From CATOSP01 sp965237775 (GTDB lineage Bacteria > Chloroflexota > Dehalococcoidia > Lucifugimonadales > UBA3495): a stretch of DNA of 64,000 bases. Both the position numbers and the translations under genes were made by a program. Positions 1 to 9,413 of the stretch are shown here, in pieces. Below the pieces are notes generated by a model. It did no database searches. It was not told the DNA's origin and saw only the letters and a list, made by a program, of their open reading frames with translations. The DNA lies in contig OZ250155.1 in NCBI GenBank assembly GCA_965237775.1, forward strand, positions 992,001 to 1,056,000. Reading direction: 5' to 3'. Each line of letters begins with the position of its first letter. Within the stretch, counting starts at the first letter, position 1.

Positions 1-1
1 G

Positions 2-421
2 GCCCCGGTAATTTTCCTTGAACAACCGCGAAACCTGGGGAACATCGGAGCGGTGGTCAGAGTGGCCGCGGCGGCTGGGGCGGCGGGGGTGATAACCACC
101 GGCCCACAGGACCCGTGGAGTCCTGCGGCCCTGGTAGGCGGCGCGGGACTTCAATACGCGCTCCCTGTGTGCCGCGCCGAGGGACTTCCAAGGAATGAAC
201 GTCCTCTGGTGGCCGTGGACCCAGAGGGCAGGCCGTTACACTTAGCGGGAATCCCGCCAAGAAGCATCCTCGCCTTCGGCTCCGAGCGCGCGGGACTTAG
301 CCGGGAGCTAAAGTCGTCCGCCTACGCCTGCATATCCATCCCCATGGCGGAGGGTGTGTCCAGCTTGAATCTGGCCACCGCCGTAGCGGTGGTGCTCTAT
401 ACTCTGAAATATCTAAGGTAG
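2..421 (+). CDS. SpoU/TrmH-family RNA 2'-O-ribose methyltransferase (5' truncated by window edge)
   Basis: The frame is already open at base 2, so this is the C-terminal catalytic part of a longer gene. All three SpoU motifs of the SPOUT knot are visible: NLGNIGAVVRVA near the start, LAFGSERAGLS in the middle and IPMAEGVSSLNLATAVAVVLY-type sequence at the end. The family transfers a methyl group from SAM to the 2'-OH of a ribose in rRNA or tRNA; the RNA target cannot be told from this fragment. The 3' end overlaps the convergent gene on the other strand by 9 bases. Confidence 0.88.
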   Translation, partial: APVIFLEQPRNLGNIGAVVRVAAAAGAAGVITTGPQDPWSPAALVGGAGLQYALPVCRAEGLPRNERPLVAVDPEGRPLHLAGIPPRSILAFGSERAGLSRELKSSAYACISIPMAEGVSSLNLATAVAVVLYTLKYLR

Positions 422-1132
422 TACCCGGAAGTCCAGCCAGTTCGAGCTTTCGTCAGCGGAGTTTACGACCTGCACTTGCCAGGTCCCGGCCACAGTCAAT
501 GATTCCCAAACTTTGATCGTGTTCGGATTTTCGTATTTGACTCGCTCCGCATCGATGGCGTATTCAGTCGCGATGAATTTTAGGATAACAGCGGAGTGGG
601 GTTCGAAATTCTCACCGGTTATCGTTATCCATTGGTCACCGGGCCCACGGGTAGGGACCTCTAGGCCCACAACATCTACCAGGGGCATCCCGGGAGGGTG
701 GGCCAAGATCAGCCGCTCCATGGGGCAGGGCGCTCTGAAGACTAGCCCATCGTGGAGGCGTTCCCAGACGCCGAATTGGACCAGGTAATTGCCCGGTTCT
801 TCGACCAGGTGGTCCCATTGGGCCGTCGCTATCTGTCCCGGCAACAAGGCGGTTTCCAAGGCTGTGTCATAGTTCCCGACCATATTTTGTTCGGTATCCA
901 CCGGTCCCGGGCATCTCACTCTTTGGTATCCGGCGCGGGCTTCAGCGAAGACGCACATGGGCTGATCGCGTCGTCTCACAATTTGTGTCGGAGCCTCTAC
1001 ACGAAGACGCGGGCGGTCTCGACGGCGCTCACAAGGTCCCTTGTAGTCGAACCTTTTTGTATTGATGGTTATGGGTTTTGCACCCTTACTGGGAAGCGAC
1101 CTGCCCCAAGCATTGGCGGGCAGTCCCGCCAA
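413..1132 (-). CDS. Hypothetical protein with C-terminal IPT/Ig-like beta-sandwich
   Basis: This 239-aa reading frame has no recognisable enzyme motif. The last 90 residues (around TITGENFEPHSAVILKF through the VAGTWQVQVVNSADESSNW end) resemble an IPT/TIG or similar Ig-like fold, usually found on surface or secreted proteins. No signal peptide is visible. The first 58 residues are Arg-rich, and a second in-frame ATG at base 958 would give a 181-aa protein, so the start is uncertain. It may be a fragment of a larger extracellular protein. It is convergent with, and overlaps, the upstream methylase gene. Confidence 0.5.
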   Translation of the reverse strand: MAGLPANAWGRSLPSKGAKPITINTKRFDYKGPCERRRDRPRLRVEAPTQIVRRRDQPMCVFAEARAGYQRVRCPGPVDTEQNMVGNYDTALETALLPGQIATAQWDHLVEEPGNYLVQFGVWERLHDGLVFRAPCPMERLILAHPPGMPLVDVVGLEVPTRGPGDQWITITGENFEPHSAVILKFIATEYAIDAERVKYENPNTIKVWESLTVAGTWQVQVVNSADESSNWLDFRVLP

Positions 1133-1775
1133 CTTGGGTTAGTCCTCAATTCAAAGCTGTTGGACTACTAGACCCGTTGCACCAAATAGTCGTGCGTCAG
1201 CACCCGCCACGCGTTGACCGACAGATCGCGTAAGGAACTTGTGCTCCGTGGTAGTCACCCTACACGGCGTGGCCAGCCACAGTCACCCTTTGTTCAAAGG
1301 TTTTGATCGGTAGGGCATCTTTCGGGACCACGTCTGCCCAACTGCCGAGCACCAGCTCCTATTTCTGGTGTAGTGGTGTAGCTAGGCAAACCGGCTGCAT
1401 CGGGTTGCCTTGACGAGGGAATCAAGAATGCGGCAGCCTAGCGGTCTTGTTAACGATGGTCTGCTGCCGATGCGCTCAAGAATCCCATTTGAGCTCGCAA
1501 CCAGGAAGCTGCTTGATTCCCACGCTACCAAGTCATTTAGTTCCTCGACGATTGCACCGGGGATGTCTAGGGAATGTCGCTTGCGCTCTCTGGGCACCAC
1601 CAAGCATGAGAGGTCTGGAGCGAGGGGATAATACAACGCTAGTTCTGTGGTTTTCCTACTATCTCCAGTATCCATGAGGTTCACTACCGGCTGATCTCCC
1701 GTAATAAATCCGACATCATCTCTATCGTCCAAGAAAATAATGTCAAATTCGTTTCTATCCACAAAAAGACTAGTA

Positions 1776-2921
1776 GCGCGTAAGTGTGAAACCGGAGGAT
1801 AGATACGGCGAAGCTTATGCCGGGCATCGGTGGTAGAGAATCTCCAGTCGATGGTTGCCTCAGCCTGATTCCGCTCGGTCTCTAGCGCCGCGATTTCTCG
1901 TTTGAGCGATACTTCATCGGCAATGCGGCGATTCAAGCATTGGTTGGCGAAGACGCTGAACTCGATCTCCGCCATCCCTTCGACAAGCTCAGGACGGGGT
2001 TGAGCCAACTCCCATGTTTGGGAGTATAGTGAAACTCCAGCCGTTGGATCACCCGTCTGGCCTCCTTTGGCTCGAAGGCCTCGTACAGGGAGGCGGGTTT
2101 ATGGGTGTTCAGGTTGTCCAGCACCACTCGGATCTTCTCCGCTTCCGGGTAAGCAGTATCCGCCAGCCAGCGCATCTGGTGGGCGAAGTCGGTCATTGTG
2201 CGACGCTCGGTCACTGCGACGTGCCTCCAGCCGGCCAGCGGCTCACAAATCATGAACAAGTTCCGGGTTCCGTTGCGTTGGTACTCGTAATCAAACCGCT
2301 CCCGCCGTCCCTCCCTGGCCGGAATGGGTTCCCGCTTCTCCGACACCAACTGCTTGGAGGTCTCGTCGAAACAGACTACGGGCCGGTTGGGGTCATAAGG
2401 TTCCGCGTAGAGGTCAAGCACGTCCTCCATGCAGGCTGCGAACTCGGCGCTCACCTTAGGGATGCACCACTCCTTCTTCCGCCACGGCTTGAGTTCGTTT
2501 TTTTCAGCACCTGCCTGACCGTCTCCCGGGAGATGGAGTCGGTCAGCTCCAGCTTCACCGCTTGGCCGGCAAGCAATCGCAGGGTCCAGCGGGTATGCTC
2601 TTCCGGGGGCGCGCTGCAGGCCACGGCCACCAGGCGGGCTTCCTGCTTTCCATCAAGTTTGCGCCGTTGTCCCGGTCGCGGCAGGTCATTGAGGGCCCGC
2701 TCCAACCCGCCTTCTACGAAGCGCTGCCGCACCCGGCCGACCGTGGAGGCCCCCACCATCAGAGCTTCGGCCACCTGCTGGTCGCTAAGGCCTTCATCGG
2801 CTTTGCACAAGATCAAAGCCCGCTTCAATTTACGCCCCGAGGATTGGCCGCGCCGGGTGATACCCAACAAATGTTCCCGCTCATCCCGGGTCAAGTTCAC
2901 TCGATATAACTTGGCCGGCAT
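1776..2921 (-). pseudogene. IS630-family transposase, copy A (three frames)
   Basis: The frame starts with ATG at 2921 (MPAKLYRVNL). An N-terminal helix-turn-helix region (GLSDQQVAEALMVGASTVGRVRQRF) is followed by a DDE domain: first Asp in VCFDETSKQL, second Asp in VVLDNLNTH, third acid in MAEIEF. Coding continuity breaks twice. At a run of seven A (about 2490-2500) a -1 shift is needed to enter the DDE domain. A 23-base insertion at 1976-1998 shifts the frame directly before the third catalytic acid. The C-terminal frame has no stop inside the element. The protein is probably inactive unless recoding occurs. Confidence 0.85.
1976..1998 (-). repeat. 23-bp REP-like insertion inside transposase copy A
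   Basis: It contains the core TCCTGAGCTTGTCGAAGG on the minus strand. It sits exactly between the codons for WLN and MAEIE, which are contiguous in ordinary IS630 transposases. The same insertion is at 8086-8108 in copy B, and related motifs lie at about 22555 and 39301. Confidence 0.75.
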
Positions 2922-3661
2922 TCCCACACCTCTCCACAATCAAAGAATGCCTCCATTATATCAATTCTTATATTTGTCAAAAATAGCCGGACGCGGTACT
3001 AGCTCCAACATTAACGGCACCAATATGGCAGACTATGTTTGTAAGTCGAGCCCAATCGTGATCGGGGCCTATTTTTGAAAATTCCTCTGCAATGGCTGCC
3101 CGAATGCGCTTCGTCCGGAAATACTGATGAGCAAGGAAGTGGAAGAATGTGATTGCCATTTCATCAACGTTGACAAATCCACTCCGCTTCTTGCGCAACT
3201 CTTCAAGAAGTGGCAGAGCGTCTTGTTCTATCTGCCCTTGTAGCTTTTCTTCTATTTCAATGACAACATCTTGAGCATAACGCTTCTCTACAGTCGAAGT
3301 TCTGTCACTACTCTGAATTAGCTCGTTCGCGCGAGCGACATACGCCAATTCACCGACGAGATTCCGGTGAGATCCTCTTAACACCGCCACCCCGGTTGAT
3401 CCAATAAAGACCTTGAGAAAGTTTACATCGGCCTTTGTAATGTGAGGCAATTTGTAGAAGTCTCGTTCAGCCATTATATTTCTGGGATTAGTGGCAGGAA
3501 GCATTGTGCCATATCTCGAACAATGAACGAATCCATCTTCGTTTTGCCATGCTTCAAGATAGTGGCGCCATACATAGTGTTGTATCCGGGTAGTCATCTG
3601 ATGTGTCTCTGGCTGAGGTCGTCCAGTCGTCCCTTGGAGATGCCCCTGTCCTGCTCCTTCG

Positions 3662-4795
3662 TTACCCTTGGTCCCAATATGGTGCAATATCTGCCATTTC
3701 CATAGGTCTGCGCTCCACTGCAACCTGAACCTCCAGTTCGCACTTTAAGGGCTCTGGCAGGTTGTCCCCTCTGAGCTCCCCCTGCAAGCTTACAACTCCG
3801 GAGTTGATTGCACCGATGAACAACTCATTGGTCGTCCAGGCTTCGTCACAAGGACGCACATCTCCGAAGCCGATTTCAATCTCCCACCTGTCGCCGTACT
3901 CCCTTGCGCTTAGATCAATGTCGCTAGGATTACGGAACATCGACTCTGAGAAGCGGTGTGCAATGAGTCGGTCTCTTGAGGGAGGGTCGTCAATCCAATC
4001 CTGAATGAACATCCCTGCCGACTTGACTATATGTCCTATGAAGCGAATTCGCTTTCCCACCACACCGCTCTTGTTCTGGAGTCGCAGGCCCAGACCAGCC
4101 AAGAATGCCCTCTTTGCCGAGTAAGCGATGACTTCGCGAGAATAATCGGGGTTGGAGAAAGGGTCCGTGACCAGGAGACGGGGCTGCGGTCGTGCAAACG
4201 TATCAGGGGGGAGCAGCGGCTCAAGGACCAAAGAGCGCACGGAGTACGGCGACGGAAGAACAGCACGATCATCGAGGACTGCCCACTGAAGGGTGAGTTG
4301 GGGAGTTCCACTGAGGACCTCGGCGGCACCCATTTTCGCAATCTCGCCAGGTGCAGCAACTCTAGTGGAACTACCATCCCTTATGAAGACATCAAGCTCG
4401 CGCAATGGCCCAAACCGCTTCTTCAGATATGTAGGACGCTCCTGCAAAGGTATCTCAATGGATCCAATAGTCGTGCCCTCAGTTGGAACTATCTGGTAGG
4501 AAAAATCGACAGGGCGCTGGGTCTTCTCATTCACGAACTGGTGGAGGCTGGCGTCGTCCAAATGATTTTCTATGCCAACTACCTCGCTGCGTCCTCCTTT
4601 TACTTCCTCTACCCCTATCAAGATGTACGCGGTCGTTCGACGCCACGAATTCGCGAAAGCCAAGATGTCCTTTATTAATTCAGCTTTCTCGCCGACATTG
4701 GCATTGTCGAAGGGATACTGAGCCGATTTGAAATCGAGAGCAGTTCCCTCCCCCTCATGCAGCAGATCCTCCAAGAGTTTCGAATCTAAAGACAT
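3662..4795 (-). CDS. Schlafen AlbA_2-domain DNA-binding protein
   Basis: The protein has 377 aa. Residues about 10-135 match the AlbA_2 (formerly AAA_4) domain of Schlafen-like bacterial proteins: EGTALDFKSAQYPFD, an EKAELIKDILAFANS helix, TAYILIGVEE and an IEIPLQERPTYLKK strand pair. The remaining 240 residues are beta-rich and unrecognised. No P-loop or DEAD motif is present, so it is not the helicase-fused type. It lies between the DNA methyltransferase gene (50 bases upstream) and the DUF4238 gene, all on the minus strand, which suggests one operon. AlbA_2 proteins bind nucleic acid and are frequent in defence islands; a role in phage defence is an inference. Confidence 0.78.
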   Translation of the reverse strand: MSLDSKLLEDLLHEGEGTALDFKSAQYPFDNANVGEKAELIKDILAFANSWRRTTAYILIGVEEVKGGRSEVVGIENHLDDASLHQFVNEKTQRPVDFSYQIVPTEGTTIGSIEIPLQERPTYLKKRFGPLRELDVFIRDGSSTRVAAPGEIAKMGAAEVLSGTPQLTLQWAVLDDRAVLPSPYSVRSLVLEPLLPPDTFARPQPRLLVTDPFSNPDYSREVIAYSAKRAFLAGLGLRLQNKSGVVGKRIRFIGHIVKSAGMFIQDWIDDPPSRDRLIAHRFSESMFRNPSDIDLSAREYGDRWEIEIGFGDVRPCDEAWTTNELFIGAINSGVVSLQGELRGDNLPEPLKCELEVQVAVERRPMEMADIAPYWDQG

Positions 4796-7084
4796 CTCCC
4801 CACCACCTCGGGATTCATTAGAATCTCCACTATCTGCTTGGCCCCTCAGTTAGGCAACTCTGGCTTTTTGGACCCGTGAATTGATGGGTCGCTGGCCAGC
4901 AGCATCCGCAGCCGGGCTACGGTAGTCACGGCGTCTTCGCCGAGACCGAGCAGGTCTCGCACGACGCGCTCATCCAACTCAATCCGCGCGGTATCTACGG
5001 CGAACCGATGGAAGGACTGAAACTTCCGGTCGCTGAAATCTCGCCAGATTGCTTGGGCCTCGTCGAGTTGCCAGGATTGAAGCTCGCGGACATCAAGCGT
5101 TGTCAGGCTTTCCAACATTCCCTTGTTGCCTTGTCCTCTACCTTCTTGGGCACTGTTGGAATGATCAGCATGGAGCAGCATTCCGAGGGTGGAGTTACAC
5201 CAGAGGGCCAAAGCAATCTCTAGCCGAGGCCTAATCACAGGATCATCCTCGTGTACGGACAATGTGTGCCACGCTCTCACACCCAGTGTCCGTAGTTCTG
5301 TGCGAACCGCCATGACTGGTTGTGAGTTGTACCTAACGTCCACGGTGATGTGAAGCGTGCCCGATTGCGACCATATGGGCATGTGGTCAATGTCAGGCTT
5401 AGGGACGAGCCAAGCGTTCGGCTCCGCAAGCATTGCTTGATGAACTGATGAGTCTAGGCTCCAAATCGCAGGAAACTGAGCCTGCTCATTCCACCCGTGA
5501 TACCCATCAAATACCCCAAGCGACCCTCGAATTCTCCGGTGTTGCGGTCCCACGTTACAGACATCTCCCATAACGGAAACCGGAATGTGTCCTGCAACCT
5601 GAGTGCCGTCTTCCGTCCAAAGCTCCCCTCGTTCAAGGGCGGACGCGAACTGGCCCGTTACGACTCGCCTCCACCGGGCGGCCGTCCAAGGTCCCTCCCC
5701 TACAGGGCCGTCCACGACCTCGCCCCACTGCTCTCCACCGACAACCAACGGATTGCCACCCACAGGCGGCCCGTCGGACCGGAGCAGAGGCATTGAGGCC
5801 GCCGCGTTCACAGCACGGACCAGAGCCAAGGCGTCCGTCTCCTGGTAAGGCGCACGCCAGAGGTTGACGAATCTCCCGCGCCCGGACGGGTGCTCACCTT
5901 CCCTGAGCCGACGGGCGACAAGCAGCGCCTCGGCTATGGCTGTGTCGTAGGACATAGAGAGGAGCGCAGGGTCGTGGGATGAGACCACGAACTCGATTTC
6001 ATATTTGGAGGACAGCATCCGGCGGACCTCACGCCAAGACTCGCCGAACAATGCCGTCACCGGCAGCACCAGTGCGATGCGCCCTCCGGGGTTAACCATT
6101 CGGTCCGCCAAGACCGTGAAGGACGAAGCATGTCCGGCCATCTGGTTAGCGGACGTCCCCTTCAGCAGAGCAGATGTCCGCTTCGCTATGGCCTGCTGGG
6201 ATTCCAGGTCGCCCTCCGGTAGGGAGAACACGCGGGACAAAGCTTCCTCTTTCCCTCCGTCGCTGCCCCGCCGAGTAAAGGGAGGATTGCTGATGACCAG
6301 ATCGGCCATCGGACGTTGGACGATACCTCCGGTGCCGCTTGCCGCCCCTATCTGTTCTTCTGTTGTGGAGAAGAAAGATTGGGTTTCGGGAGCTTCCAGC
6401 CAGTCCAGAGAGCCGAGCCATATCTTCTTCGATGAGTCCCTGCCCAATCTCAGAGTGTGCAACTGCATCTGCTCGAATCTCACCGATGGGGACATCGCCG
6501 CGAGAGTTGACGCAGTCAGGTGGATGGCAGCTTGCACTACGTCAGCCCCCGTAATGACCTTTTCGACCAGAGCCTGATGGAGAAACGGATCATCGGAAAC
6601 GTTGGAAGTCGTAGCCGAGTGGTTCTGGACTATCTGCCGGTACGCAGCCATGAGCAGGGTCCCGGTCCCGCAGGCTGGGTCAACCACACGCAGTTGGGAG
6701 ATTCCCTCTGCGTTGCTCCAATCAACGTGCGACAATCTGTCTGGAGACAGAGCCAGTCCCGCAAGAAGAGTGGACGCCGGGATGCTCGTATAGAATGCAG
6801 CCAGCAGCTTCCTCTCCGAGATCAGCCGGTTGAAGATCCTTCCGGCCAGGTCGTGGCGTCCGACGGCGCCCATGCCCAGCAACGTGGCGGCCGTCCTGGC
6901 GCACTCGCCCAGCACCGCCGTCGCTTCGACTTCGGAAAGCTCCTGTACTACATCCCTAGCCATGCTGAATATGGGGTAGTAGTCGATGCTAAGGATGTGC
7001 TCCCATACCTGCAACAGCATCATGCGTGAGAAGCGTCCGTCTCGCATCGCCACGCTCACCGGCTGGAAGGCCACCTCATTGCTA

Positions 7085-8311
7085 GTACCGCGTCCGGCTA
7101 TTTTTGACAAATATAAGAATTGATATAATGGAGGCATTCTTTGATTGTGGAGAGGTGTGGGAATGCCGGCCAAGTTATATCGAGTGAACTTGACCCAGGA
7201 TGAGCGGGAACATTTGTTGGGTATCACCCGGCGCGGCCAATCCTCGGGGCGTAAATTGAAGCGGGCTTTGATCTTGTGCAAAGCTGATGAAGGCCTTAGC
7301 GACCAGCAGGTGGCCGAAGCTCTGATGGTGGGGGTCTCCACGGTCGGCCGGGTGCGGCAGCGCTTCGTAGAAGGCGGGTTGGAGCGGGCCCTCAATGACC
7401 TGCCGCGACCGGGACAACGGCGCAAACTTGATGGAAAGCAGGAAGCCCGCCTGGTGGCCGTGGCCTGCAGCGCGCCCCCGGAAGGGCATACCCGCTGGAC
7501 CCTGCGATTGCTTGCCGGCCAAGCGGTGAAGCTGGAGCTGACCGACTCCATCTCCCGGGAGACGGTCAGGCAGGTGCTGAAAAAAACGAACTCAAGCCGT
7601 GGCGGAAGAAGGAGTGGTGCATCCCTAAGGTGAGCGCCGAGTTCGCAGCCTGCATGGAGGACGTGCTTGACCTCTACGCGGAACCTTATGACCCCAACCG
7701 GCCCGTAGTCTGTTTCGACGAGACCTCCAAGCAGTTGGTGTCGGAGAAGCGGGAACCCATTCCGGCCAGGGAGGGACGGCGGGAGCGGTTTGATTACGAG
7801 TACCAACGCAACGGAACCCGGAACTTGTTCATGATTTGTGAGCCGCTGGCCGGCTGGAGGCACGTCGCAGTGACCGAGCGTCGCACAATGACCGACTTCG
7901 CCCACCAGATGCGCTGGCTGGCGGATACTGCTTACCCGGAAGCGGAGAAGATCCGAGTGGTGCTGGACAACCTGAACACCCATAGACCCGCCTCCCTGTA
8001 CGAGGCCTTCGAGCCAAAGGAGGCCAGACGGGTGATCCAACGGCTGGAGTTTCACTATACTCCCAAACATGGGAGTTGGCTCAACCCCGTCCTGAGCTTG
8101 TCGAAGGGATGGCGGAGATCGAGTTCAGCGTCTTCACCAACCAATGCTTGAATCGCCGCATTGCCGATGAAGTATCGCTCAAACGAGAAATCGCGGCGCT
8201 AGAGACCGAGCGGAATCAGGCTGAGGCAACCATCGACTGGAGATTCTCTACCACCGATGCCCGGCATAAGCTTCGCCGTATCTATCCTCCGGTTTCACAC
8301 TTACGCGCTAC
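7085..8311 (+). mobile_element. IS630-family insertion sequence, copy B
   Basis: The element is 1,227 bp with TA duplication at 7083-7084 and 8312-8313 within CTAG. It is nearly identical to copy A and inverted with respect to it. It interrupts the DNA methyltransferase gene. The two inverted copies enclose about 4 kb that could invert by homologous recombination. Confidence 0.93.
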
Positions 8312-8318
8312 TAGCTAG
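7163..8318 (+). pseudogene. IS630-family transposase, copy B (three frames)
   Basis: ATG at 7163 follows a purine-rich GGAGAGG. The first frame (helix-turn-helix half) ends at 7633. The DDE frame is entered by a -1 shift at the seven-A run at 7570-7576, after which KNELKPWRKKEWC continues into the catalytic domain. The 23-base insertion at 8086-8108 throws the last part, with the third catalytic Glu (MAEIEF), into another frame. The C-terminal frame ends at a TAG just outside the element. The differences from copy A are R/Q, A/V, E/G, K/R and A/T. Confidence 0.85.
8086..8108 (+). repeat. 23-bp REP-like insertion inside transposase copy B
   Basis: This is the same insertion as in copy A, with core TCCTGAGCTTGTCGAAGG, placed between the WLN codons and the ATG of MAEIE. 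It was therefore already in the element before the two copies separated. Confidence 0.75.
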
Positions 8319-9000
8319 CCTTTCCTGGAAGACCATCGTGTTGATGATGACCAGTGCGGCCATGTTTGCCGCTTCGTCGCCGGGGTCGGCGCCAAAAATC
8401 TTCGAGACCCGGCCCAACGTCCCGGGAGAGGAGTAGAGCCGGGAACCGGCTCGCTTCGCTCCCTCGTCGAGGACGTCAACCGCTTCGTCGAGGTCGCCAG
8501 CTGGCGGGGTTGTCCGTTGGACCGCGTTTCCAAGCTCTATCACAGTCCCGCTGAGCTTGGGGCCAGAAGTGCCATCGATGCGCCATTCGTGCCACTGAAG
8601 CGTTGCAGTCGCCGTGCGTTCATAGAGGTACCGCTGGCTCGTCGAGCGTAGCCTGCCCGGGATTGTGACGGCGAAGACGTTCTGCACCCGCTGGCCATCA
8701 ATCTCCATACCCAGGCGAGAGAGGGCATCCGCTTCCACCGTCAAGGCCGGTTCAAGCTCGGTTTCCAAGATCACAGGACCTGCGGACAAACGGGCGATGA
8801 TGTCTGGCCGCTTACCGTTGTGCAACGTCTCCGCAACCGCCGCCAGGTTTGCTCGTTCTCGAAGGAACCTGGCTAGCGTATCGTTGATGATGCTTTCGTG
8901 GCTGCGGTCGTTAGGCGAGTTGATTGTCATGCCAGATGTGTGTCGCTCCAATTTGGTCTAGGCCGCTCAAGGTTGACCACTTTCCCGGTGCCGCCCGTTA

Positions 9001-9330
9001 TCATACATCTGGCCAGGGATTGATCACTTCAATCCCGCTCCTCTCAAAGTGATCCACATCTCTTGTCGCCGCTGACGCTCCTCGGCAGCGGGCTGTGGCC
9101 GCTATCTGTCGGTCGGCATGGTTGATGGGACGCCCAGCAATGCGCCGAGCGGCGGCTATCACGGCGTAGGCTTGGGCTGCGGCGCTGTCAAAGGGAAGAA
9201 CGCGGCCGACAAAGTCCTCTCTGAGCTTCCCCTCCACCTCGTCGAGCAGTCTGTCTCGCCCTGCTTCTGCCGGCGGTATCTCGACGCCGTACCGCAGTTC
9301 CGCTTCACTGACAGTGGAGCGGTACAAGCT
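9001..9330 (-). pseudogene. VapC-like PIN-domain toxin, N-terminally truncated
   Basis: About 110 residues match the C-terminal part of VapC ribonuclease toxins: STVSEAELRYGVEIPPAEAG, VLPFDSAAAQAYA, the GRPINHADRQIAATA acidic helix and a TRDVDHFERSGIEVINPW end. The N-terminal strand with the first metal-binding Asp (normally LDTNVLSE) is missing; upstream of about base 9330 the frame holds unrelated sequence. No antitoxin gene is adjacent. Full VapC proteins have roughly 130-140 residues and cleave RNA with Mg2+. This remnant lacks part of the active site and should be inactive. Confidence 0.75.
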
Positions 9331-9413
9331 GACGTGCCACCTGCCCAAGGGGTGGTAACCCCCGGAGCCTATCCTCGCTCCTGGGGTCGTGGGTCCTCGG
9401 TCACGCTCCAGAC

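Larger units (their letters stand above)
1773..2999 (-). mobile_element. IS630-family insertion sequence, copy A
   Basis: The element is 1,227 bp, bounded by a TA duplication (1771-1772 and 3000-3001) within CTAG, the target reported for IS630. The ends form a short imperfect inverted repeat (GTACCGCGT against GTAGCGCGT just inside the TA). Copy B at 7085-8311 has exactly the same length and opposite orientation; the encoded proteins differ at only five residues. It interrupts a DUF4238-like gene. Confidence 0.93.
1382..3597 (-). pseudogene. DUF4238-like gene split by IS630 insertion
   Basis: The N-terminal 199 codons run from the ATG at 3597 (MTTRIQHYVWRHYLEAWQ, the usual DUF4238 opening) to 3001. 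The C-terminal part (GFITGDQPVVNLMD, then a PLAPD segment) lies at 1768-1382. Between them is a 1,227-bp IS630 element at a CTAG site. Deleting the element and one TA copy joins GCT-AGT-CTT in frame and gives 328 codons. DUF4238 proteins are of unknown function and often occur near restriction or defence genes. The gene lies 64 bases downstream of the Schlafen/AlbA_2 gene and was probably its operon partner. In the current arrangement the end of the transposase frame runs into the DUF4238 C-terminal part. Confidence 0.85.
4846..8951 (-). pseudogene. N6-adenine DNA methyltransferase (type IIG-like) split by IS630 insertion
   Basis: The N-terminal 213 codons lie at 8951-8313 and the remaining 744 at 7080-4846, with IS630 copy B between them. 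Removing the element and one TA gives CTA-GCT-AGC-AAT in frame and a 958-aa protein. SAM-binding motif I (VVDPACGTGTLL) is near residue 345 and the amino-methylation motif IV (LVISNPPF) near residue 480. The N-terminal part (KRPDIIARLS, then VILETELEP) could be a PD-(D/E)xK-like nuclease region, but the E-x-E end is not canonical. The C-terminal 250 residues may be target recognition. A start at ATG 8930 is also possible. As the sequence stands, the methylase motifs are cut off from the native start. Confidence 0.88.

Noticed and set aside
2014..3078. A 354-codon plus-strand open frame
   Set aside because: It is antisense to transposase copy A and equal to the antisense part seen in copy B; no protein family fits.
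4846..8070. A 1,074-codon minus-strand open frame that includes the methyltransferase C-terminal part
   Set aside because: Its first about 330 codons are antisense to the IS630 transposase; the open frame is a by-product of the insertion and not a fusion protein.
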